DNA of 64,000 bases from Paenibacillus typhae (GTDB taxonomy: Bacteria; Bacillota; Bacilli; Paenibacillales; Paenibacillaceae). Numbering within the stretch: position 1 is the first letter of the stretch; each line of letters opens with the position of its first letter. Positions 1 to 8,951 of this stretch are shown here, one piece after another. The notes beneath the pieces are model-generated. The model had not been told where the DNA came from. It searched no databases and saw only the letters and a program-made list of their open reading frames with translations. Made by a program: the position numbers and the translations under genes. The stretch covers positions 62,001 to 126,000 of the forward strand of contig NZ_FNDX01000008.1 of the NCBI RefSeq assembly GCF_900099765.1. Reading direction: 5' to 3'.

Positions 1-2
1 TT

Positions 3-980
3 GCCATTGATGCTATCATCAACCAAAAGGGCAATGGCATGAAATGTATTTACGTTGCCATTGGCCAGAAGCAATCTACAGTTGCTCAGGTTGTGGAAAC
101 CCTCCGCCGCCACGGTGCACTGGAATATACAATCGTAGTAACGGCATCGGCTTCCGAGCCTTCCCCGCTCCTGTATATTGCTCCGTACGCAGGCTGTGCG
201 ATGGGTGAATACTTCATGTACAAAGGCGAGCACGTTCTGGTTATCTATGATGACCTTTCGAAGCAGGCTTCCGCTTACCGCGAATTGTCCCTGCTGCTCC
301 GCCGTCCACCGGGCCGCGAGGCGTTCCCTGGTGACGTATTCTACCTGCACTCCCGTCTGCTTGAGCGTGCAGCGAAGCTGAGCGATGAGCTTGGAGGAGG
401 TTCATTAACCGCCCTTCCGTTCATCGAAACACAGGCTTCCGACGTATCAGCTTACATTCCTACGAACGTAATCTCGATTACAGACGGCCAAATCTTCCTT
501 GAATCCGACCTGTTCTACTCCGGTCAGCGTCCGGCGATCAACGTCGGTATCTCCGTATCCCGTGTAGGCGGCTCGGCGCAGATCAAAGCGATGAAGAAGG
601 TTGCCGGCTCGCTCCGTCTGGATCTGGCCCAATACCGTGAGCTTCAGGCGTTCTCCCAGTTCGGCTCCGATCTCGATAAATCTACGCAGGCCCGTCTGAA
701 CCGCGGTGCCCGGATGATGGAAATTCTCAAACAGGGCGTTAACCAGCCGCTGTCTGTAGAACATCAGGTTATCAGCTTGTATACAGCAGTCAAAGGCCAC
801 CTTGATGACATTCCGGTCAAAGACGTTAGACGCTTCGAGAAGGAATTCCTGGCCTTTGTGGATACCAACGGTGCTGCAATCGTTCAATCCATCACGGATA
901 CCAAGGACCTGACTGCAGATAACGAGGCTGCCCTCAAAGAAGCTATCGACAAATTCAAAAGAGGCTTTGCGACCAGTTAA
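3..980 (+). CDS. atpA: F1Fo ATP synthase subunit alpha, 3' part (partial)
   Basis: C-terminal two thirds (about 326 codons) of the F1 alpha subunit, the non-catalytic nucleotide-binding partner of beta in the membrane-bound ATP synthase. The frame is open from the window edge (first full codon at 3), so the start lies outside. Visible family signatures are INQKG near the edge, YVAIGQK, the arginine-finger region [13 protein letters not shown], and the block [18 protein letters not shown] at the start of the C-terminal helical domain. It is followed by atpG, atpD and atpC in the usual operon order. The 237-bp gap to atpG is unusually long and is filled with hairpin repeats. Identity is certain; only the 5' end is missing. 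Confidence 0.97.
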   Translation, partial: AIDAIINQKGNGMKCIYVAIGQKQSTVAQVVETLRRHGALEYTIVVTASASEPSPLLYIAPYAGCAMGEYFMYKGEHVLVIYDDLSKQASAYRELSLLLRRPPGREAFPGDVFYLHSRLLERAAKLSDELGGGSLTALPFIETQASDVSAYIPTNVISITDGQIFLESDLFYSGQRPAINVGISVSRVGGSAQIKAMKKVAGSLRLDLAQYRELQAFSQFGSDLDKSTQARLNRGARMMEILKQGVNQPLSVEHQVISLYTAVKGHLDDIPVKDVRRFEKEFLAFVDTNGAAIVQSITDTKDLTADNEAALKEAIDKFKRGFATS

Positions 981-1015
981 TCGTTAATACACATAGAATG
1001 ACAGTCTGAACCGGA

Positions 1016-1035
1016 GGCCCGGTGTGAGCCGGGCT
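1016..1035 (+). other. Small hairpin after atpA
   Basis: A perfect 6-bp GC-rich stem (GCCCGG, loop tgtgag, CCGGGC) about 35 bases after the atpA stop. No T-run follows, so it is not a normal terminator. It opens the structured atpA-atpG gap and may protect the 3' end of upstream mRNA. Confidence 0.5.
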
Positions 1036-1045
1036 CAGGCAGGCT

Positions 1046-1209
1046 CTTATGAAGATGGCTTTGGCTTCATCAAAGCTTGGATAATGCTTACGAAGATAGC
1101 TTTGACTTCGTCAAAGCTTAGTAGATGCTTACGAAGATAGCTTTGACTTCGTCAAAGCTTAGTAGATGCTTACGAAGATAGCTTTGACTCCGTCAAAGCT
1201 TTAAGGTGG
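1046..1209 (+). repeat. 41-bp tandem repeat, four copies, each a hairpin, in the atpA-atpG gap
   Basis: Four head-to-tail copies begin at 1046, 1087, 1128 and 1169 with an exact 41-bp period. Copies 2 and 3 are identical, copy 4 differs by one base in the loop before it diverges at the gene start, and copy 1 is more diverged. Each holds an inverted repeat; in copies 2-4 it is AGCTTTGAC, 3-nt loop, GTCAAAGCT. The last hairpin (1180-1200) ends two bases before the atpG Shine-Dalgarno AAGGTGG (1203-1209). A related pair of units lies in the atpD-atpC gap. The role is unknown; mRNA processing or stability and tuning of subunit translation are possible. Confidence 0.93.
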
Positions 1210-1217
1210 TGAAAATC

Positions 1218-2084
1218 ATGGCAAGAAGCATGCGTGATATTAAACGTCAAATCAAAAGCGTTCAAAACACCAGACAGATCACCAAGGCGATGGAGATGGT
1301 AGCCGCTTCGAAGCTGCGCAAGGCGCAGGAGAAGGCAGAGGCTGCCCGTCCGTACTCGGAGAAGCTGAAAGAGGTTGTAACGAACATTGCCGCTGCCACC
1401 CAGGATGTGACCCATCCGATGCTGGTAAGCCGTCCGGTGAAAAAGACCGCCTATCTCATCGTTACCTCCGACAGAGGACTCGCCGGCGGGTACAATGCCA
1501 ATATTCTGCGTAAGCTGACCATGCTGCTGGCAGAAAAGCATAAATCCAAGGATGAGTACGCCCTGTTCGTAATCGGCCGCAAAGGCCGTGACTTCTTGCG
1601 CCGCCGCGAATATCCGATTGTGGAGGAAGTAACCGAAATGTCAGATTCGCCTAAGTTCTCTGACATCAAGTCGATTGCTTATTCTGCAGTGCAGCAGTTT
1701 GAAACGGGTGTCTACGACGAGCTGTACATCTGTTATAACCGGTTCGTCAATGCGATTAGCCAGGTTCCTACTGTTGACCGGCTGCTGCCGATGGATGCGG
1801 TAAGCGGAGGACACCATGAAGCAAGCGCAAACTACGAATATGAGCCTTCTCCTGAAGGCGTGCTCGGAGTATTGCTTCCGAAATACGCAGAAACGCTGAT
1901 TTACAGCGCCGTTCTGGACGGCAAGGCCAGTGAGCTGGGGGCGAAAATGACAGCGATGGGCAGTGCAACGAAGAACGCGTCGAAGATGATCGGCGAACTT
2001 AGACTTACTTATAACCGTGCCCGTCAGGCGGCAATCACTCAGGAAATTACCGAGATTGTGGCCGGAGCGAACGCGCAGTCTTAA
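1218..2084 (+). CDS. atpG: F1Fo ATP synthase subunit gamma
   Basis: Central stalk subunit that rotates inside the alpha3beta3 ring. 288 aa, normal for the family. N-terminal helix starts MARSMRDIKRQIKSVQNTRQ and contains the classic ITKAMEMVAASKLRKA. The C-terminal helix has the family ending NRARQAAITQEITEIVAGA. ATG 1218 is preferred over two in-frame GTG codons at 1206 and 1209, because AAGGTGG (1203-1209) overlaps those codons but is 8 nt from the ATG. The four-copy hairpin repeat ends just before this ribosome site, which is unusual inside an atp operon. Confidence 0.97.
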   Translation: MARSMRDIKRQIKSVQNTRQITKAMEMVAASKLRKAQEKAEAARPYSEKLKEVVTNIAAATQDVTHPMLVSRPVKKTAYLIVTSDRGLAGGYNANILRKLTMLLAEKHKSKDEYALFVIGRKGRDFLRRREYPIVEEVTEMSDSPKFSDIKSIAYSAVQQFETGVYDELYICYNRFVNAISQVPTVDRLLPMDAVSGGHHEASANYEYEPSPEGVLGVLLPKYAETLIYSAVLDGKASELGAKMTAMGSATKNASKMIGELRLTYNRARQAAITQEITEIVAGANAQS

Positions 2085-2117
2085 AGATCAGGAAACGGGG
2101 GCCTACGCCGCAGGTGA

Positions 2118-3572
<1,455 letters not shown>

Positions 3573-3585
3573 TCAGTCAAGATCT

Positions 3586-3658
3586 GGCTTTCGATAGCGA
3601 ACTTCACTTCGTAAAGCTAAAGCCTATGCTTTCGATGCGAGCTTAACGAAGTTAAGCT
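3586..3658 (+). repeat. Two diverged hairpin units in the atpD-atpC gap
   Basis: Two related units start near 3586 (ggctttcgatagcgaa...) and 3628 (tgctttcgatgcgagc...). The second carries a perfect 8-bp inverted repeat AGCTTAAC, loop gaa, GTTAAGCT (3640-3658), placed four bases before the atpC AGGAGG (3662-3667). The sequence theme and the position directly ahead of a ribosome site match the tandem repeat ahead of atpG. Confidence 0.75.
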
Positions 3659-3674
3659 TTTAGGAGGAATGAAA

Positions 3675-4091
3675 GTGAATACCTTTCTGCTTGAAATTGT
3701 CACACCGGAGCGCCTTGTTTACTCCAAGCAGGTTACCAGCCTGACTGTACGCGGAGTCGACGGGGAGCTGGGCATTTTGCCGGGACATATTCCGCTGGTG
3801 ACACCACTTCAGGTTGCTCCGCTCACTGTGAAATCGGAGGGTCTTACGACCACTATCGCTGTTCATGGCGGGTTCGTGGAAGTGCATAAAGACAAAGTAA
3901 CGGTTCTGGCCGAAAGTGCCGAGCTGCCTACCGATATTGATGTTGAACGCGCCGAAGCGGCTAAGGAACGGGCTCAGCGCCGTCTTCAGTCACGCAGCAA
4001 ACAGGATGAAATTGATCACCGTCGTGCGGAGCTGGCGCTTCAGCGCGCCGTTACACGGATCAAGGTGTCCACCGGAAAAGGACAACAGTAA
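3675..4091 (+). CDS. atpC: F1Fo ATP synthase subunit epsilon
   Basis: Rotor-stalk subunit that regulates ATP hydrolysis. 138 aa. The N-terminal beta-sandwich shows FLLEIVTPERLVYS, VRGVDGELGILPGHIPLV and HGGFVEV; the C-terminal part is the expected two-helix region (AKERAQRRLQSRS). GTG 3675 is chosen over ATG 3669, because AGGAGG (3662-3667) is only one base from the ATG but 7 nt from the GTG; the choice changes two residues. It is the last gene of the atp operon, and a terminator follows at once. Confidence 0.95.
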   Translation: MNTFLLEIVTPERLVYSKQVTSLTVRGVDGELGILPGHIPLVTPLQVAPLTVKSEGLTTTIAVHGGFVEVHKDKVTVLAESAELPTDIDVERAEAAKERAQRRLQSRSKQDEIDHRRAELALQRAVTRIKVSTGKGQQ

Positions 4092-4099
4092 TCAAACCG

Positions 4100-4129
4100 C
4101 GGTCAAGCCTATGGCTTGGCCGTTTTTTT
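4100..4129 (+). terminator. Rho-independent terminator of the atp operon
   Basis: Stem CGGTCAAGCC / GGCTTGGCCG with one G-T pair, 3-nt loop, then seven T, starting 9 bases after the atpC stop. Confidence 0.9.
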
Positions 4130-4239
4130 ATGAGGATAAGTGGCAAATATTATGAAAATCTCGTAACAATCCAAGCTATCTGGGCATGTAATGTTTAAAA
4201 GTTTGTAAAAGTACTGGATTCTTTTGACCTGCGCAAGTA

Positions 4240-4248
4240 TGATATAAG
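4240..4248 (+). promoter_or_regulatory. Possible extended -10 promoter for the DUF1146 gene
   Basis: TGATATAAG is an extended -10 (TG-n-TATAAG) 36 bases ahead of the next start codon. The -35 region is weak (TTCTTT, 18-bp spacing). It lies after the atp terminator, where a new promoter is needed. Confidence 0.4.
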
Positions 4249-4283
4249 AGTCGATTTCCAAGTAACTTACACGGAGGTTTTCC

Positions 4284-4541
4284 ATGGATCAAATATTGGT
4301 TGAAGATTTGTCCAGTGCGGTCGGTACCAGCGGTCTGGTATCCATGATCGTTTCTTTGCTCTGTGTAGTCTTATCTTGGTGGGCACTTCAGAACCTTAAG
4401 CTCGATCTGGTCATAAGATATCCCAAGAGCCCGCAGGGCCGACTGCTGCATTTGCTGCTGGCAATCGTCCTTGGCCACTTCGTGGCCGGCTTTCTGCTGG
4501 ATTACCTGGGCTGGAGCGGGCAGATCCGCAACATGTTTTAA
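4284..4541 (+). CDS. ywzB: DUF1146 family small membrane protein (YwzB-like)
   Basis: 85-aa protein with two predicted membrane segments (about residues 13-33, VSMIVSLLCVVLSWWAL, and 53-73, LLHLLLAIVLGHFVAGFLL) separated by a short polar stretch LDLVIRYPKSPQ. Size, layout and position between atpC and murA match YwzB of Bacillus; its function is unknown. The start ATG follows a clear GGAGG. The ywmB gene that lies next to murAA in B. subtilis is absent, leaving a 198-bp gap without a recognisable gene. Confidence 0.85.
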   Translation: MDQILVEDLSSAVGTSGLVSMIVSLLCVVLSWWALQNLKLDLVIRYPKSPQGRLLHLLLAIVLGHFVAGFLLDYLGWSGQIRNMF

Positions 4542-4739
4542 TGGCAGGTGGTTTGGTTATATCTGTCATAGGCCTGGTGGCAAGAATGGTGTCGAATAAT
4601 AAGGTTTTATTATGTCAACACTGATGTTTAAGGAACGTGCCCGCACATCGGGCGCACTGACGGAATATCCGATATTTTAACAGATGCATCTTACCTTCAA
4701 AATTAATTTCAGAAATAATGGACGCGGAGGGAAACCGAA

Positions 4740-6107
4740 ATGAGCAAATTTATCGTCCGCGGTGGCAACAGATTGACCGGGAGCGTGAAAGTTAGCGGCG
4801 CAAAAAATTCCGTACTACCGATCATAGCCGCCTCTCTATTGGCAGAAGAAGGAGTCAGCGTTATTGTGGACGCTCCTCCGCTTGACGATGTAATGACGAT
4901 CAGCAAAGTGCTGGAATCTCTGGGTGCGGGCGTTACATACCAGAACGATATCATCGAGGTAGATGCCAGAAGCATATCCTCCTGTGAAGCGCCTTATGAA
5001 TGGGTGCGCAAAATGCGTGCATCCTTCCTAGTCATGGGCCCGCTGTTGTCCCGTATGGGGCATACCCGTATTTCACTGCCGGGGGGCTGCGCCATTGGAA
5101 CAAGGCCGATTGACCAGCATCTCAAGGGCTTTGAAGCACTGGGTGCAGAGATCAGTCTGGGCCAGGGATACATTGAAGCCAAATCTAACGGCCGTCTGCG
5201 CGGAGCCAAGGTCTATCTGGATGTGGCCAGCGTAGGGGCAACTGAGAATATAATCATGGCCGCGGCACTCGCCGAAGGTGTAACTGTAATTGAGAATGCC
5301 GCGAAGGAGCCGGAGATTGTCGATCTGGCCAACTATATTAACGGCATGGGCGGGATTGTCCGCGGTGCTGGAACAGGAGTAATCCGTATTGAAGGCGTTG
5401 AGCGCCTGCATGGCGTTAGACATCATGTCATTCCTGACCGGATTGAAGCAGGCACCTATATGGCGGCTGCAGCGATTACCGGCGGTGATGTCTATGTCGA
5501 AGGCGCTATTGCCGATCATCTCGGGCCTGTAATCGCCAAGATGGAGGAAATGGGCGTAACCATTCTTCCTGACGAGAACGGCATCCGTGTCATCAGCGAC
5601 AAGCCTCTGAAGGCGGTAGATCTGAAGACTCTGCCGTATCCGGGCTTCCCGACCGATATGCAGTCGCAGATGATGGCATTGCTGCTCCGCTCGGAAGGCA
5701 CCTCTGTCGTTACCGAGACGGTATTTGAGAACCGCTTCATGCATGTGGATGAATTCCATAACATGAATGCCGAAATTAAGATTGAAGGCCGTTCCGCTAT
5801 CGTAACCGGCAATGCCCAGCTTGTGGGCGCCAAGGTATGCGCTACGGATCTGCGTGCAGGAGCTGCGCTTATTTTGGCAGGTCTTGTTGCCGAAGGCACT
5901 ACAGAGGTCAGCGGAACCCATCACATTGACCGCGGGTATGTAAATCTGGCTGAGAAGCTGTCTGGGCTTGGTGCGGACATCTGGCGGATTTCCATGCAGG
6001 AATCAGCTGCTCCGGCGCCTGCCGCAAAAGAAGAAGCCGTTAAGCCTGAAGCTTCCAAAGGTGAAGAGCTGAAGCCGCGCTTCCAGGTTCAGCCGACCTG
6101 GGTATAA
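4740..6107 (+). CDS. murA: UDP-N-acetylglucosamine 1-carboxyvinyltransferase
   Basis: Cytoplasmic enzyme of the first committed step of peptidoglycan synthesis: it transfers enolpyruvate from PEP to UDP-GlcNAc, and it is the fosfomycin target. It starts [24 protein letters not shown], and the PEP-binding cysteine lies in [26 protein letters not shown] and [14 protein letters not shown] are further family blocks. At 455 aa it is longer than the usual 420-435, because of a low-complexity Ala/Pro/Glu/Lys tail of about 35 residues ([19 protein letters not shown]...) ending in [16 protein letters not shown] is 11 nt ahead of the ATG. Being next to spoIID fits MurAA of Bacillus. Confidence 0.97.
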   Translation: MSKFIVRGGNRLTGSVKVSGAKNSVLPIIAASLLAEEGVSVIVDAPPLDDVMTISKVLESLGAGVTYQNDIIEVDARSISSCEAPYEWVRKMRASFLVMGPLLSRMGHTRISLPGGCAIGTRPIDQHLKGFEALGAEISLGQGYIEAKSNGRLRGAKVYLDVASVGATENIIMAAALAEGVTVIENAAKEPEIVDLANYINGMGGIVRGAGTGVIRIEGVERLHGVRHHVIPDRIEAGTYMAAAAITGGDVYVEGAIADHLGPVIAKMEEMGVTILPDENGIRVISDKPLKAVDLKTLPYPGFPTDMQSQMMALLLRSEGTSVVTETVFENRFMHVDEFHNMNAEIKIEGRSAIVTGNAQLVGAKVCATDLRAGAALILAGLVAEGTTEVSGTHHIDRGYVNLAEKLSGLGADIWRISMQESAAPAPAAKEEAVKPEASKGEELKPRFQVQPTWV

Positions 6108-6128
6108 TTATCCTACTTTGAATGTTGA

Positions 6129-6160
6129 AGACTGCTCCGCTTAGGCGGGCAGTCTTTTTT
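6129..6160 (+). terminator. Terminator after murA
   Basis: GACTGC-t-CCGC pairs with GCGGGCAGTC around a 4-nt loop and is followed by TTTTTT. Confidence 0.85.
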
Positions 6161-6298
6161 GCGTTTTTTGGGTGTGGTATGTGCCAGGGAACCTTCAGAT
6201 TCTCTTACTCTCAAAATTAATGCTCTAGCGTTCTAGCAGCCTCCGTAAATTCATATCTATAAGAATCACCAGTGCCTACGGAAGGAGCCATAGAAGAG

Positions 6299-7438
6299 AT
6301 GAGAGAGTTCCGCTACCTGAAACGCAGAATGAAGTTCCGGCGCGCTGCGCAGCCGCGCGCTCCCAAGATCAGGCGGCTCGCCCCCGCCGCCTGGCTGGCA
6401 GCCCCGCTGCTCGCGGGGCTGCTGCTGCCGCTGGCTCTTGTCCCGCTGCGCGGAGGACATGAGCCAGCCCCGGAGGCCGTGCCGCAGGCCACGGCCTCGC
6501 CGGCAGCGGCTGCTGCGGAGGCGCCGCAGCCGGAAGTGACCGTCTATTTGTCGCAGAGCGGACAAATAGAGACCCTGCCGCTGGAGGACTACGTCAGCGG
6601 CGTGCTGGCGGCCGAGATGCCGGCAGACTTTGAGCTCGAAGCGCTCAAAGCGCAGGCCGTGGCCGCCCGCACCTTTATTGTTCGCCGCCTGCTGGCCGGC
6701 GACCACAGCGGGGTTCCCGTTCCGGAGGCCGATGTCAGCGATACAGTAAGCCACCAGGCTTACATCTCGCAGGCGGTGCTGGAACGGGATTGGGAGCACG
6801 GCGGCAAGAGCGCCGAGCTGGCCAAACTGCGCCGCGCGGTCCTTGAGACGCGCGGGGTGATCATGACCTATAAAGGGCAGCCGATCACGGCGTCCTTCTT
6901 TGCCTCCAGCGGAGGCTATACCGAAAATTCGGAAGACTACTGGAATGTGGCCGTTCCTTATCTGCGCAGCGTCTCAAGTCCCTGGGAGCTTGAGATTACA
7001 CCGAACCTGGCCGTGTCGGTCAGCTTCAGCACCTCCGAGCTGCTGAGCAAGCTTGGACTGGACGCTGCTGCACTGCCTGCTTCACAGGCTCTTGCTGCTT
7101 CAGGCAAAATGAAGCCCGTATCCTCGTCCTCCTCAGCACTGCCGGCAGTTGTGCTGTCGCTGACAGCCGGTCATAGGGTTAAGGAAATATCCATTGGCGG
7201 AACGGTTTTCACCGGCCGCGAGGTCCGCGAGAAGCTGGGACTGCGCTCCAGCCAGTTCACCTGGAAGCGGCAGGGCAGTGAAGTGCTGATTACCACCTAC
7301 GGCAACGGGCATGGAGTCGGCATGAGCCAGTGGGGGGCAAACGGGATGGCGAAGGAAGGGAGCACAGCTACCCAGATTCTCAAACACTACTATAGCGGAG
7401 TCCAGTTTACCCAAGTCTCAACTCTTCTGAAAAAATAA
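6299..7438 (+). CDS. spoIID: Stage II sporulation protein D, peptidoglycan lytic transglycosylase
   Basis: Membrane-anchored enzyme that, with SpoIIP and SpoIIM, thins septal peptidoglycan during engulfment. One N-terminal membrane segment (about residues 30-48, AAWLAAPLLAGLLLPLALVPL) is followed by the SpoIID/LytB domain. Visible blocks are LPLEDYVSGVLAAEMPADF with the catalytic glutamate in AAEMP, LKAQAVAARTFIVRRL, and the C-terminal GNGHGVGMSQWGANGMA. ATG 6299 (379 aa) is preferred because AAGGAG lies 11 nt ahead, whereas GTG 6272 has no ribosome site. The first 130 codons are strikingly GC-rich compared with neighbours. Sigma-E control is expected from the family, but I could not place a convincing promoter. 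Confidence 0.95.
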   Translation: MREFRYLKRRMKFRRAAQPRAPKIRRLAPAAWLAAPLLAGLLLPLALVPLRGGHEPAPEAVPQATASPAAAAAEAPQPEVTVYLSQSGQIETLPLEDYVSGVLAAEMPADFELEALKAQAVAARTFIVRRLLAGDHSGVPVPEADVSDTVSHQAYISQAVLERDWEHGGKSAELAKLRRAVLETRGVIMTYKGQPITASFFASSGGYTENSEDYWNVAVPYLRSVSSPWELEITPNLAVSVSFSTSELLSKLGLDAAALPASQALAASGKMKPVSSSSSALPAVVLSLTAGHRVKEISIGGTVFTGREVREKLGLRSSQFTWKRQGSEVLITTYGNGHGVGMSQWGANGMAKEGSTATQILKHYYSGVQFTQVSTLLKK

Positions 7439-7450
7439 CTTAAAAGATAC

Positions 7451-7479
7451 GTATAAAAGCGAACCGCCCGGTAACACTG
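7451..7479 (+). promoter_or_regulatory. Probable sigma-F promoter of spoIIQ
   Basis: GTATA (7451-7455), 14 bp, then GGTAACACTG (7470-7479). This fits the forespore sigma-F pattern GYWTA-N15-GGNRANANTW at nine of ten -10 positions, and spoIIQ is a known sigma-F gene in B. subtilis. The -10 lies about 20 bases ahead of the ATG. Confidence 0.7.
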
Positions 7480-7498
7480 GTTACTGAGGTGATAAACT

Positions 7499-8239
7499 AT
7501 GAATGAACAAGACAAAAACAAGCAAACCCATGATGAATCTCTCAAAAACAAGCAGGGAGATTCAGGTGCCAAGCCTTCTTCATGGAACAAAGCATTATCC
7601 AAACGCTGGGTATTCCCGGCAGTCTACACGGCGGCAGCGGCTCTTATCCTAACTTTGGTGTGGTTCTATCAGGATGCCGGCCAAAAGCCGCTTAATCCTG
7701 ACACCGCCGCTGTAGTGTCCCAGGACGTCAGCGGTTCCGGCAATGAAGCCGGCACACCGGCAGATCCGGAAGCGCTCGAGGTTGTCGCGTCGGCAGAAAG
7801 CCTGGCCTGGCCGGTAGCCAGTCCAAGTGAAGTGCAGGTCGTTAAGCCGTTCTACGATGAGAACGGTACAGAAGAAAATCATGTGGCGGCTATGGTGCAG
7901 TACAATGATACCTTCGTGCCGAATATCGGCATTGATCTCGCCCGTGAAGACAACAAAACCTTTGATGTCAAAGCTGCACTCAGCGGTGAAGTAACCCGGG
8001 TTGAAGAGGTTGCTGTATTCGGTAAAGTCGTTGAGATTACCCATCCGGGCAATCTGAAGACCGTGTATCAGAGCCTTGGCGATGTAAAAGTGAAGCAGGG
8101 CGATGAAGTGAAGCAAGGGGATACGGTGGCAACGGCGGGACGCAGTGAGATCGAGAAGGATCTCGGCAATCATGTACATTTCGAAGTGTACGAGGACGGC
8201 AAAGTTGTTAACCCGTCCGATCTGCTGGCTCAGCGCTAA
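7499..8239 (+). CDS. spoIIQ: Stage II sporulation protein Q, M23/LytM-like
   Basis: Forespore membrane protein whose LytM domain binds SpoIIIAH across the intermembrane space in the engulfment channel. 246 aa: cytoplasmic N-terminus, one membrane segment (about residues 38-56, FPAVYTAAAALILTLVWFY), an acidic spacer, then a LytM fold from about residue 130 to the end. The C-terminal zinc motif HVHFEV is kept, but the first metal-ligand position, normally His in HxGxD, reads NIGID. The domain is therefore probably inactive as an endopeptidase, as in Bacillus SpoIIQ. SD GAGGTGAT precedes ATG 7499. Confidence 0.93.
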   Translation: MNEQDKNKQTHDESLKNKQGDSGAKPSSWNKALSKRWVFPAVYTAAAALILTLVWFYQDAGQKPLNPDTAAVVSQDVSGSGNEAGTPADPEALEVVASAESLAWPVASPSEVQVVKPFYDENGTEENHVAAMVQYNDTFVPNIGIDLAREDNKTFDVKAALSGEVTRVEEVAVFGKVVEITHPGNLKTVYQSLGDVKVKQGDEVKQGDTVATAGRSEIEKDLGNHVHFEVYEDGKVVNPSDLLAQR

Positions 8240-8252
8240 AGATCTTCAGGAG

Positions 8253-8280
8253 ACAGGGGGCGTAAGCTCCCTGTTTTTTT
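8253..8280 (+). terminator. Terminator after spoIIQ
   Basis: ACAGGGGGC / GCTCCCTGT stem with one G-T pair, loop gtaa, followed by seven T. Confidence 0.9.
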
Positions 8281-8418
8281 GCGTTTGCGTCAGGGGAAGT
8301 AACTTTAAAGCTTATTATTAGAAGTACAACTTTAGTCCTATTTTTAAAAATCATCAGGTCAAACGGTTGTCCCGGAAAGAAAATGGGCTTTCATAGGCTT
8401 GTCACGTCCTGAAAGCGC

Positions 8419-8446
8419 GAATATATAGGCCCGCCCCTCATATAAT
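8419..8446 (+). promoter_or_regulatory. Probable sigma-E promoter of spoIIID
   Basis: GAATATA (8419-8425), 13 bp, CATATAAT (8439-8446) resembles mother-cell sigma-E promoters (-10 CATACAMT). It sits 33 bases ahead of the spoIIID start; spoIIID is a sigma-E gene in B. subtilis. The rest of the 8281-8418 gap is AT-rich with no gene. Confidence 0.6.
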
Positions 8447-8479
8447 GTACCAAACTATCCACAGTTGGGAGGCGGGAGC

Positions 8480-8767
8480 GTGCACGATTACATCAAGGAA
8501 CGGACGATTAAAATCGGACGCTGCATCGTGGAAACCAGGCATACGGTCCGGACCATAGCCAAGGAATTTGGCGTTTCAAAGAGCACGGTGCATAAAGATT
8601 TAACCGAACGGCTGCCGGAGATCAATCCGGATCTGGCCGATCAGGTAAAGCACATTCTCGAATATCATAAGTCGATCCGGCATCTGCGGGGGGGAGAAGC
8701 CACTAAGATCAAGTACAAAAAAACGACAGGCAAGAAACGCGAGGTTGCCGTAGCCGCAAAGCCATGA
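8480..8767 (+). CDS. spoIIID: Sporulation transcription regulator SpoIIID
   Basis: Small DNA-binding regulator of the mother-cell programme acting between sigma-E and sigma-K. 95 aa, nearly identical to the family over HDYIKERTIKIGR, the helix-turn-helix TVRTIAKEFGVSKSTVHKDL and HKSIRHLRGGEATKIKYKK. GTG 8480 is chosen because GGGAGG (8467-8472) is 7 nt ahead and the protein then starts at the conserved M-HDY; the upstream TTG 8465 lacks a ribosome site. The C-terminus is short and basic. Confidence 0.97.
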   Translation: MHDYIKERTIKIGRCIVETRHTVRTIAKEFGVSKSTVHKDLTERLPEINPDLADQVKHILEYHKSIRHLRGGEATKIKYKKTTGKKREVAVAAKP

Positions 8768-8857
8768 TTTTTTCAGCTTTTTAAGGAATAATTCAGGTTT
8801 AGTGCATTGTATACTTCCCCTAAAGTATGGTATTTTTAAATTTGGTACTGTATAAGA

Positions 8858-8897
8858 TGAACTTAATAATGAAGCGCTTTTAACATTATTAAGTTCA
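8858..8897 (+). promoter_or_regulatory. Perfect 14-bp dyad upstream of mbl
   Basis: TGAACTTAATAATG (8858-8871) and its exact complement CATTATTAAGTTCA (8884-8897) surround a 12-nt loop that itself contains AAGCGCTT. No T-run follows, so it is not a standard terminator. It begins two bases after a -10-like TATAAG (8851-8856) and ends 54 bases before the mbl start, so it could be an operator or a 5'-UTR hairpin. Confidence 0.7.
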
Positions 8898-8951
8898 CGT
8901 TCTACAACTAACTATTCTCATCTAAAATAACACTTTGGGGGCTCTTTCATT

